DNA of 10,451 bases from positions 14,470-24,920 of the forward strand of contig DAEF01000181.1 in assembly GCA_002495225.1 (NCBI GenBank), in the 5' to 3' direction. This DNA comes from Methanoregulaceae archaeon UBA288 (GTDB lineage Archaea; Halobacteriota; Methanomicrobia; Methanomicrobiales; Methanospirillaceae). The translations under genes were made by a program, and so were the position numbers. A model generated the notes under the pieces. It had not been told where the DNA came from and searched no databases. It saw nothing but the letters and a program-made list of their open reading frames with translations. Every line of letters begins with the position of its first letter. The stretch's first letter is position 1. Below are positions 1 to 5,063 of the stretch, in pieces.

Positions 1-79
1 CCTCAGGATCGACGACGTCATCGCCGGGTCCAAGTCCGGGATGCCTGAGGGCGGACCCGGCGGCATGGGCGACTACTGA
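1..79 (+). CDS. Thermosome (group II chaperonin) subunit, C-terminal end only
   Basis: The frame starting at base 2 reads 25 residues to TGA at 77-79. It begins LRIDDVIAGSKSG and ends in a Gly/Met-rich tail (GGPGGMGDY). The LRIDDVI(A)xSK block followed by a Gly-Gly-Met tail is the characteristic C-terminus of archaeal thermosome subunits, the ATP-driven double-ring cytosolic folding chaperone; the flexible tail projects into the ring cavity. Everything upstream of the equatorial-domain end lies outside the window, so the paralog (alpha, beta or gamma) cannot be told. A T-run follows the stop within 8 nt, so this is probably the last gene of its transcript. Confidence 0.9.
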   Translation, partial: LRIDDVIAGSKSGMPEGGPGGMGDY

Positions 80-86
80 AACACCC

Positions 87-93
87 TTTTTCT
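87..93 (+). terminator. T-run terminator after the thermosome gene
   Basis: Five consecutive T (87-91) followed by CT lie 7 nt after the thermosome stop codon. Archaeal RNA polymerase terminates on short U-tracts without needing a hairpin, and none is seen here. Position and composition support a terminator; it is not proven. Confidence 0.55.
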
Positions 94-428
94 CAATACA
101 GACGGCAACCTCTCCGGGGTCCCTGCGGATGCCGGTAGAGAAGACTCTGGTCAGGCAGAGGCATCATCGAACGGGGCGCGTGCCCTCAGAGTCCGGCAGG
201 TTTGTGCTCTGTCCCCTTCCCGATCGCCGCAGGGGTCGATGTCGTCGACGGGGCAGAGCCCGTCGCGGAAAGCTTCCTCGCTCTTCGTGTCGGCAGTGGT
301 CACCGTGCCCCTGCCGGGGCAGGTCAGTGGGGGACGACGGTCGGCTCGACCCGGTCCGATGGTCGGAGACCCCGGCATCAAGAGTCCGGCATGCCGACTC
401 TCAACGCGATCCCCGCCTGCTCCGGCCG
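94..428. other. Intergenic region with two short inverted repeats, no convincing gene
   Basis: No open frame here has a convincing start signal. Two structures stand out. One is an inverted repeat at 306-321 (TGCCCC, 4-nt loop, GGGGCA). The other is a longer near-palindrome at 381-401 (AGAGTC, one unpaired C, GGC AT GCC, then GACTCT), which lies 28 nt beyond the stop of the minus-strand gene at 429. The second could fold at the 3' end of that transcript, but no T-run follows it. The 11-mer AGAGTCCGGCA occurs twice (188-198 and 381-391), which may be chance. Confidence 0.5.
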
Positions 429-971
429 TTATGCACCGCGTCTCTTCCAGAGTATTGCCAGGAGGCCCGCCGCCGCGGGCGCTGAGAACGCCGCTGGGGG
501 CGCAGGGGACGTCCGCGGCCCGTCTCCCCCCGGACGTCCCGCACCGGTCCCCCCGTCTCCTCCATTCCCTCCGCTTCCTCCGCCTCCCCCCTCTCCGTTC
601 AACCTCGCGACGACTTTCGAACCCCTGTCGCTGTCGCCTGGTCTGTCCGTCCAGGAGAGCGAGCGGCTGTCCTGCGGGAGGCGCAGTCTGTCGACGAGCG
701 GGACGGTGGTGTGTCGGATGGCGATGTCGTCCTTTGACCTCTGCCACGTCTCGTTGACTCTGGAATCGTCACCGGCGAAGATCGCGGAGATACTGGCATC
801 CGCATGATCGGCGTTATCGCACCACCGGGCCCCGGCGTTGAACCCCCCCGTCTGCCCGGTGCGGGTCGGGGCAAGGCCGATATCGTCCCCCCCGGCGGCC
901 TGAGCCGAAACACTGCAGGCCAGCAGGACCAGTGAAACGATGCAGGCCTGGATTGCGATGCGCGTCCTCAA
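429..971 (-). CDS. Hypothetical secreted protein with Gly-rich linker and C-terminal membrane anchor
   Basis: The 180-residue protein is not recognised. Its architecture is that of a surface protein. Residues 1-26 form a signal peptide: basic MRTR, a hydrophobic core IVSLVLLA, then either a lipobox-like LLAC ending at Cys19 or an AQA/A signal-peptidase I site near residue 26. Residues 27-125 are a hydrophilic domain with one Cys (51). Residues 126-151 are a Gly-rich spacer and 154-160 are Pro/Ala-rich. Residues 160-175 are a short hydrophobic segment (AAFSAPAAAGLLAILW) ended by KRRGA. A spacer plus hydrophobic stretch plus basic tail resembles archaeosortase sorting signals, but the PGF tripeptide is absent. 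The start is TTG, chosen because GGAG (984-981, minus) lies 9 nt upstream and the signal peptide begins exactly there. The stop is TAA. The opposite strand is also open here (202-807) but lacks these signals. Confidence 0.6.
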   Translation of the reverse strand: MRTRIAIQACIVSLVLLACSVSAQAAGGDDIGLAPTRTGQTGGFNAGARWCDNADHADASISAIFAGDDSRVNETWQRSKDDIAIRHTTVPLVDRLRLPQDSRSLSWTDRPGDSDRGSKVVARLNGEGGGGGSGGNGGDGGTGAGRPGGDGPRTSPAPPAAFSAPAAAGLLAILWKRRGA

Positions 972-978
972 CGATCCT

Positions 979-986
979 CACTCCTT
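979..986 (-). promoter_or_regulatory. Shine-Dalgarno site deciding the TTG start at 971
   Basis: On the minus strand AAGGAGTG (986 to 979) lies 9 nt before TTG (from GGAG). It matches the CCUCC core of the archaeal 16S 3' end and is among the clearest ribosome-binding sites in the window. It supports translation from a TTG codon. Confidence 0.6.
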
Positions 987-1029
987 CAGGTACCCGGACA
1001 GCCTGGACGTCCCGATGACGCGCCGGCAT

Positions 1030-1049
1030 GCCCGTTCTCAGGAACGGGC
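1030..1049. promoter_or_regulatory. Perfect 8-bp inverted repeat near the predicted transcription start of the 429-971 gene
   Basis: GCCCGTTC (1030-1037) and GAACGGGC (1042-1049) are perfectly complementary around a 4-nt loop. The repeat sits 8 nt downstream of the box A at 1057-1063 on the minus strand, so it spans the predicted start of transcription (about 1035). That position fits either a repressor operator or an RNA hairpin at the start of a roughly 60-nt leader. The sequence is seen directly; the role is inferred. Confidence 0.5.
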
Positions 1050-1590
1050 GAACCGGTATATTACCTTTTTGGGGTTTCCGTCTGCCCTCTCCCGGTAGCA
1101 GGGCCACGTCCTGGGCGCGTCTGGGCAGAACGACCGTCGGCATCTCCGCAGCGCGATTGCCCATCGAGGGTCGGGGACCCGTCGGCCTCGTCCCACGCCT
1201 TCCTCGTGATCTTCAGCTCGCGGCCGAAGGGGTCGGTCCTGCACCGGAATCCACGGACCGCTGCCATGCCGGCCCGGCCGACAGCGTGCCCCGTTCTGCC
1301 GCGCCGGAACGGCCTCCCGCAGGTGTCCGGTACGATCGGGCCGGACCGCCTGTCCGCATGGCCTCACGGGGGTTGAGACCGATGGGCGCCCGACCAGGAT
1401 CGGCCGGGGCTCGTCGGGCACGGTCCGGGTGAAGTGCCGGCATTCACCCGTCCATGCCGGGACCTCCCGGCCGGTCTGCTCGGGCGGGCCGGGAGAGCGG
1501 ACGTTGCCGCGGGCCCCGCACCGGACGGGCGAGACCGGGCATGAGGATGTCGCCGTCGACGAGTGCGATTACCCGGTATTCAGCCGCACG
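1038..1590 (-). pseudogene. Possible decayed minus-strand gene(s), reading frame broken several times
   Basis: Short stretches with good coding character follow each other in order on the minus strand but in different frames. From about 1582 the DNA encodes EYRVIALVDGDILMPG. From about 1436 it reads RHFTRTVPDEPRPILVG in another frame. From about 1243 it reads RTDPFGRELKITRKAWDEA. A further frame change leads to a Lys/Tyr-rich end (DGNPKKVIYRF, stop at 1038-1040). The segment from DPFGRELKIT to KKVIYRF loosely recalls small single-domain proteins with an FGRxIxLTxxxWxHI start and a YR...KxVVxx end, some of them RelE/barnase-like nucleases. That resemblance is from memory and weak. No intact start, ribosome site or single frame spans the region, and GC-rich DNA gives spurious open frames easily, so it may not be a gene relic at all. 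Confidence 0.22.
1057..1070 (-). promoter_or_regulatory. Candidate promoter (box A) for the gene at 429-971
   Basis: The minus strand reads AAAAAGGTAATATACC. The AT-only core TAATATA (1063-1057) with an A-rich element just upstream resembles an archaeal BRE/TATA pair in otherwise very GC-rich DNA. Transcription would start near 1035 and give a leader of about 60 nt before the TTG at 971. Confidence 0.5.
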
Positions 1591-1616
1591 GGGACCTGAG
1601 TCCGGGAGCCGGTCTG

Positions 1617-1636
1617 AAAAAGGGAGGAGGATCCTC
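1617..1636 (-). terminator. Terminator after the phosphohexomutase gene
   Basis: Directly after the minus-strand stop (1639-1637) lies the perfect palindrome GAGGATCCTC (1636-1627), and 5 nt later a run of five T (1621-1617). The T-run is the expected archaeal termination signal; the palindrome overlapping the gene end may help. Confidence 0.6.
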
Positions 1637-2950
1637 TCAGGCCCGCATCGCCTCGAGGACGTGCGTTTCGTACTCTCTCAGGATGGCGTTGACGTCGCCG
1701 CGCCGGGCCTCGGCGTAGATCCTTATCATCGGCTCGGTGTTCGATGGCCGGACCAGGACCGCGTAGTCGTCGGTCGTGACCTTGAGCCCGTCGGTCGTGT
1801 CCGGCTCGAACCGCGCCAGCCGCTCGGCGAGCCGTGCCATCACGTCGGCCGTCGGGGCCGTGAGCGAAATCGAGTGCTCGATGTAGGGGAAGTCGGGGAT
1901 CGCGTCCGCGAGCTCGGAGAGGCGCTCGCCGCCGGCGATGACCTCGGCGAGGGCGAGGGCCATCGCGAACGGGTCGTCCGAGTACTGGAACTCGGGCAGG
2001 AAGAAGTGGCCCGAACGCTCGACCCCGAGCACGGCACCGTCGTTCTTCACCCGGTTCGCGATGAAGACGTCGCCGACCCGCTCGCGCTCGACCCGGAAGC
2101 CGAGCGGCAGCAGGCGCTCCTCGAGGACCATCGAGCAGTCGAATCCCGAGATCACCAGGTCCTCGGATTTGTAGCGCCGGGTCGCGAGGATGATCGCGAC
2201 CTTCTCCGGCGCGAGCACCCGCCCGCGGTCGTCGATCGCGATCCCGCGGTCCGCGTCGGGGTCGAAGCCGACCCCGAAGTCGGCCCCCTCCGCCACCACG
2301 GCTTCTGCAGAGGAGGCGAGCGACGACTCTGTCGGCCGCGGACCCCGCCCGGGAAACGTGCCGTCCATCTCGCCGAACCGGACGATCGGCTCGCACCCGG
2401 CCTCGCGAAAGACCCGCCCCATCTCGCCGGCCGACCCGTTGCCCATGTCGAGCACGACCCTGAGCGGACGGTCGAGCGCGACGCGGTCCCTCACGAACGC
2501 GCCGTAGCGGTCGATGGCCTCTCCGGCCGGGCGGGAGACGAGTTCTCCCCGTCCCGAGGCGAACGTCCCGCTCCGGTAGTGCTCCATGATGGGGCTCTCC
2601 TGGTAGAGGAGGCCGTAGCCGTCACCGGTCCGGAAGCGGATGCCGTTGTACTCGGGCGGGTTGTGGGACGCCGAGATGTAGGCCGACCCCGCGAGCCGGT
2701 CCTGCCAGGTCACGAAGCTGATCACAGCGATCGGGAGCACGCCGTACTCCTCCACCCGGGCGCCGGTCGAGAGGACGCCCTCGAGGAACGCGGCCTCGAG
2801 GGACGGGCCGCTGGTCCGGGTGTCGCGGCCGACGGAGGCCGTTCCCCCTTCGAGAGCGGTCCCGTAGGCCCGGCCGATCGTGGTCGCCTCGGCCTCCGAG
2901 AGCTCGGTCCCGTAGACCCCGCGCACGTCGTACGCCTTGAAGATCGTCAC
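1637..2950 (-). CDS. Phosphomannomutase/phosphoglucomutase (alpha-D-phosphohexomutase family)
   Basis: This cytosolic Mg-dependent enzyme interconverts hexose 6-phosphate and hexose 1-phosphate through a phosphoserine, feeding nucleotide-sugar synthesis for glycans. All four family signatures are in place in 437 residues, the usual family size (about 440-460). They are the phosphoserine loop ASHNPPEYNG with Ser95, the metal loop DPDADR (230-235), the sugar-binding loop ERSGH (311-315) and the phosphate-binding loop RPSNTEP (401-407). The N-terminus FKAYDVRGVYG is typical of archaeal members. Substrate choice (mannose, glucose or glucosamine phosphate) cannot be read from these motifs. The start is GTG at 2950, chosen because the family N-terminus begins there and a box A lies 26 nt upstream, which implies a leaderless message. 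It is transcribed divergently from the gene at 3093 and is followed by its own terminator. Confidence 0.93.
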   Translation of the reverse strand: MTIFKAYDVRGVYGTELSEAEATTIGRAYGTALEGGTASVGRDTRTSGPSLEAAFLEGVLSTGARVEEYGVLPIAVISFVTWQDRLAGSAYISASHNPPEYNGIRFRTGDGYGLLYQESPIMEHYRSGTFASGRGELVSRPAGEAIDRYGAFVRDRVALDRPLRVVLDMGNGSAGEMGRVFREAGCEPIVRFGEMDGTFPGRGPRPTESSLASSAEAVVAEGADFGVGFDPDADRGIAIDDRGRVLAPEKVAIILATRRYKSEDLVISGFDCSMVLEERLLPLGFRVERERVGDVFIANRVKNDGAVLGVERSGHFFLPEFQYSDDPFAMALALAEVIAGGERLSELADAIPDFPYIEHSISLTAPTADVMARLAERLARFEPDTTDGLKVTTDDYAVLVRPSNTEPMIRIYAEARRGDVNAILREYETHVLEAMRA

Positions 2951-2970
2951 AGAACCGGGTTCACCGGGAT

Positions 2971-2980
2971 GGTATTTGAG
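2971..2980 (-). promoter_or_regulatory. Box A for the phosphohexomutase gene
   Basis: The minus strand reads CTCAAATACC. The AT-rich core is centred near 2976, about 26 nt before the GTG at 2950, so transcription would begin at or next to the start codon. No clear Shine-Dalgarno site is seen, which fits a leaderless message. Confidence 0.5.
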
Positions 2981-3020
2981 TGTTCGCCCGGGGTATCGGC
3001 GGCCACTCTGCCGGCATTCT

Positions 3021-3034
3021 GAGAAACCTTTAAA
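3021..3034 (+). promoter_or_regulatory. BRE/TATA promoter for the gene at 3093
   Basis: GAGAAACC followed by TTTAAA (3029-3034) matches the pattern of an A-rich BRE next to a TATA box. Transcription would start near 3057, giving a leader of about 36 nt that opens with the hairpin at 3061-3076. Confidence 0.55.
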
Positions 3035-3060
3035 CCGTCGAGCAGGGAAAGTTGGGTGGA

Positions 3061-3076
3061 CGCGGGAAACCCCGCG
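3061..3076 (+). promoter_or_regulatory. GC hairpin near the 5' end of the 3093 transcript
   Basis: CGCGGG (3061-3066) and CCCGCG (3071-3076) pair perfectly around the loop AAAC. It begins about 4 nt after the predicted transcription start and ends 16 nt before the ATG. It could stabilise the mRNA 5' end or affect initiation; the role is inferred. Confidence 0.45.
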
Positions 3077-3092
3077 AACGGATGTGAATGAG

Positions 3093-3545
3093 ATGGCCGA
3101 TTCAACGACCGACCAGCCGACGCCCGAGGGCGAGGTCCTCCTGATCTCAGCGGTCCTCGAGCCGGCGACCCAGTTCGACCCGAAGCAGATGCAGCTCCGT
3201 TTCGAGGCCGGCGGGCCCTACGAGGCTCCCGGGCAGGAGTACATGGAGATGGTCAACGAGATCGCCCAGTCCTGCAACGAGGTCGCAGGCCGGATGCTCG
3301 GTGGGGAGGCGATGACGGCCCTTCTCAACGAGGTCGGCATGATTCCCGGCGCCCAGGTGACGCTCTTCGCGCTCTCGTTCCGGGCGACGGGCGAATCAGG
3401 CCCGGACTGCACCTTCTCGGTCGAGACGGCGATCAACCCGGCGTTCCTGGTCGCGAACGATCGTCTCGTGCAGCGAACGGCCGACGAGTGCAAGGAAGCG
3501 TCCCTGCCGATCTTCACGCGCCGGCACCCCGATTGCGGCGTCTGA
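3093..3545 (+). CDS. Hypothetical acidic soluble protein, 150 residues
   Basis: I do not recognise a family. The protein has no signal peptide and no membrane segment, so it is probably cytosolic. It starts with a Thr/Gln/Pro/acid-rich tail (1-13) and continues with a strand-like EVLLISAVL (14-22). An amphipathic helical region with several Met follows (48-80). Next come a hydrophobic strand VTLFALSFRA (89-98), a second strand region CTFSVETAI (106-114), and an end with HPDCGV. It has four Cys (61, 106, 133, 148), too scattered for a standard zinc or Fe-S motif. ATG at 3093 is preferred to the in-frame GTG at 3084 because translation beginning with MADSTT is a natural soluble N-terminus and GTGA lies 5 nt before it. 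Third-position GC is high, like the neighbours, so the frame is real. Its stop abuts the stop of the convergent gene at 3546. Confidence 0.75.
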   Translation: MADSTTDQPTPEGEVLLISAVLEPATQFDPKQMQLRFEAGGPYEAPGQEYMEMVNEIAQSCNEVAGRMLGGEAMTALLNEVGMIPGAQVTLFALSFRATGESGPDCTFSVETAINPAFLVANDRLVQRTADECKEASLPIFTRRHPDCGV

Positions 3546-4094
3546 TCAGCCCATACAAAACAAAACCAGGCAGACCGCGGGCGGGATCACCAGGTTGTCG
3601 TCCACCGGCGAGACGAGCTCGACGATGCCCGCCGCTATCGCAGCGACGACCGCCGTCACCGGGGGGAGGACGACGACGAGCACCCCGGCGGTGACGAGGG
3701 CTCCGACGAGGAACCCCTCGATCGATTTTCCGTTGAAGAGCCGGTGGCGCCCGAGGCGCCGCCCCGCGACGGTGCTCACGCTGTCGAGCAGGGCGAGGAC
3801 GAAGACGCCGATCGCGGCCTGAAACGGGTCGAAGAGGACCAGGCACCCGAGGGTCGCGACGACGAAGTAGAAGGCCCCCCGCCCGGGCCCCGCGTCCTCG
3901 CGTTCGAGGAGATCGAGCAGGGGCGAGACCAGGGGCAGGCGCAGTCCGCGTTCGACCGCGTCGGTCAGGACCGACCCGACGAGCAGTCCTGCCGCGTAGA
4001 ACGGCACGGTCACCTCCTGCGGGAAGACCAGGACCGAGACCGCGATCGCGGTGCCGGCCAGGAGGTGGACCGCCTGCCGCCAGGTCTCGTTCAT
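3546..4094 (-). CDS. Polyprenol/phytol/dolichol kinase-family membrane protein (SEC59-like)
   Basis: Members of this family are integral membrane enzymes that use CTP (or another NTP) to phosphorylate long isoprenoid alcohols, making carrier lipid phosphates for glycosylation or recycling phytol/geranylgeraniol. The 182-residue protein has about six to seven hydrophobic segments and the family's conserved cytoplasmic motifs. These are RQAVHLLAG at the N-terminus (6-14), ALLDSVSTVAGRRLGRHRLF (101-120) with Asp104-Ser105, GKSIEGFLVG (122-131) with Lys123 and Glu126, and ELVSPVDDNLVIPP (159-172) with Asp165-Asp166-Asn167. In archaea these proteins are often annotated loosely as dolichol kinase or cytidylyltransferase; the true substrate here is unknown. 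ATG at 4094 has a T-rich box 26 nt upstream. It diverges from msrA and converges on the 3093 gene. Confidence 0.85.
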   Translation of the reverse strand: MNETWRQAVHLLAGTAIAVSVLVFPQEVTVPFYAAGLLVGSVLTDAVERGLRLPLVSPLLDLLEREDAGPGRGAFYFVVATLGCLVLFDPFQAAIGVFVLALLDSVSTVAGRRLGRHRLFNGKSIEGFLVGALVTAGVLVVVLPPVTAVVAAIAAGIVELVSPVDDNLVIPPAVCLVLFCMG

Positions 4095-4118
4095 GCTGAT
4101 CTATCGGCCCGGACGGTG

Positions 4119-4124
4119 AAAAAA
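4119..4124 (-). promoter_or_regulatory. T-rich box A candidate for the polyprenol-kinase-like gene
   Basis: Six T on the minus strand (CCTTTTTTCACC) are centred about 27 nt before the ATG at 4094. The spacing fits a TATA element for a leaderless message, though a pure T-tract is a poor TATA match. Confidence 0.35.
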
Positions 4125-4140
4125 GGTGATGGACCGGAGC

Positions 4141-4150
4141 GTTTATCTGG
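4141..4150 (+). promoter_or_regulatory. Box A for msrA
   Basis: GTTTATCTGG, with core TTTATC at 4142-4147, is centred 26-27 nt before the ATG at 4171. This places the transcription start at the start codon. It also argues that the in-frame ATG at 4126, upstream of the box, is not used. Confidence 0.6.
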
Positions 4151-4170
4151 ATCCGTCGCCCCCTCGGGTC

Positions 4171-4653
4171 ATGGACGGGGACCAGCCGGTCGCGACCTTC
4201 GCGGGCGGATGCTTCTGGGGCGTCGAGGAGGCGTTTCGCACGCTTCCCGGCGTCATCGAGACGACTGTCGGGTACACGGGCGGCTCGAGGCCGGACCCGA
4301 GCTACGAACAGGTCTGCACGGGAACGACCGGCCACGCCGAGGCCGTCCGGGTCGTCTACGACCCTTCCCGCATCACCTATCGCGAGCTCCTCGACCGGTT
4401 CTTCGCGGTCCACGACCCGACCACGAAGAACCGGCAGGGCCCGGACATCGGCGAGCAGTACCGGTCCGCGATCTTCTACCATACTCCCGAGCAGGAGCGC
4501 GAGGCGCGGAGCCTGATCGGCGAACTCGACCGTTCGGGCCGGTTTCGCCGCCCCATCGCGACCGAGCTCGTCCCGGCCGGTCCCTTCTACCGGGCCGAGG
4601 AGTATCACCAGCAGTACGCCCGCAAGCACGGCAGGGGCGGCTGTCGGCTCTGA
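4171..4653 (+). CDS. msrA: Peptide-methionine (S)-S-oxide reductase
   Basis: MsrA reduces the S-epimer of methionine sulfoxide in proteins or free methionine, repairing oxidative damage in the cytosol with thioredoxin-type reductants. The 160 residues match the usual single-domain length. They carry FAGGCFWGVE (10-19) with catalytic Cys14, VGYTGG (33-38), TGHAEAVRVVYDP (53-65), HDPTTKNRQGPDIGEQYRS (81-99), and FYRAEEYHQQY (139-149). Cys158 in the tail GGCRL is placed to act as a resolving cysteine; Cys49 is another candidate. I chose ATG 4171 over the ATG at 4126 because a box A ends 23 nt before 4171 and the family domain starts within ten residues of it. The helix-turn-helix gene follows after 44 nt, perhaps on the same transcript. 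Confidence 0.93.
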   Translation: MDGDQPVATFAGGCFWGVEEAFRTLPGVIETTVGYTGGSRPDPSYEQVCTGTTGHAEAVRVVYDPSRITYRELLDRFFAVHDPTTKNRQGPDIGEQYRSAIFYHTPEQEREARSLIGELDRSGRFRRPIATELVPAGPFYRAEEYHQQYARKHGRGGCRL

Positions 4654-4697
4654 GCGGTGTGCCATCAGAAGGATAATGAGGATGCCGGGAGCAGATC

Positions 4698-4892
4698 ATG
4701 TCAGCCATGGAGCAGTACTATACGATCGGAGAACTGGCCCGGGTCATGCACACGGACGAGTCCTCGGTCCGGCTCCTGATCTCGAGCGGCATCCTGAAGG
4801 TCGAGCGCTGCGGCTCCGGCTACCTCGTTGAGACCGACGAGTTCTCGCGCTTCGGCATCCTCTCATCGCGAAAGCGGCCGACTCACCGGTGA
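4698..4892 (+). CDS. Small helix-turn-helix DNA-binding protein (MerR/excisionase-like)
   Basis: The 64-residue protein is almost entirely one DNA-binding domain. YYTIGELARVMHTDESSVRL (7-26) forms the helix-turn-helix, and ISSGILKVERCGSGYLVETDEF (28-49) gives the second helix and wing seen in HTH_17/MerR-type modules that recognise DNA as dimers. There is no effector domain. A basic tail (SRKRPTHR) ends it. ATG at 4698 has GGGAG 6 nt upstream; the in-frame ATG at 4707 lacks such spacing. The stop codon lies inside the 12-bp perfect palindrome CTCACCGGTGAG (4882-4893), which could be a binding site for this or another dimeric regulator, though that is speculative. Its target genes are unknown; the nearest candidates are msrA before it and the DNA glycosylase after it. 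Confidence 0.78.
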   Translation: MSAMEQYYTIGELARVMHTDESSVRLLISSGILKVERCGSGYLVETDEFSRFGILSSRKRPTHR

Positions 4893-4893
4893 G
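4882..4893. repeat. 12-bp perfect palindrome at the end of the HTH gene
   Basis: CTCACCGGTGAG is fully self-complementary and contains the TGA stop of the small regulator gene. It could be an operator half-way between that gene and the glycosylase gene, a 3'-end structure, or chance in GC-rich DNA. Confidence 0.3.
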
Positions 4894-5063
4894 ACCCCGG
4901 CACTCTCGTCTCGAGCCAGGTAGATGGGGTGTTGCTGGTGGTCCGTTCCTCGCGTGGTGTGCCAGCCGGGTCCGAAACCGGCCCCCTCGCTGGTTCTGAC
5001 GTTCGATCCGCCGCCCCAGGAGCCGGTTTTCACGGGACCTCCGACCCTGCAACCCGGGACGCG

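Noticed and set aside
151..303. A 50-residue minus-strand reading from a GTG (VTTADTKSEEAFRDGL...) with coding-like codon use
   Set aside because: There is no box A, no ribosome site and no recognisable family, and chance open frames of this size are common at this GC content.
540..600. A pyrimidine-rich tract that might be a structural or regulatory DNA element
   Set aside because: It is fully explained as the complement of glycine codons in the secreted protein's linker.
202..807. A 201-codon plus-strand open frame with a poly-proline stretch
   Set aside because: The proline run is the antisense of the Gly-rich spacer of the minus-strand gene. The minus strand has the signal peptide, ribosome site, promoter and anchor; the plus frame has none.
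1454..3022. A 522-codon plus-strand open frame
   Set aside because: It is antisense to the phosphohexomutase gene, which has every family motif. High third-position GC removes stop codons from the opposite strand.
4126..4170. The earlier ATG of msrA, adding 15 residues
   Set aside because: It lies upstream of the TTTATC box, so it would not be in the predicted transcript; homologs begin near 4171.
3514..4676. Long open frames on both strands across the kinase-like and msrA genes
   Set aside because: Their translations are low-complexity Arg/Gly/Pro-rich sequences and shadow the recognised proteins in other frames.
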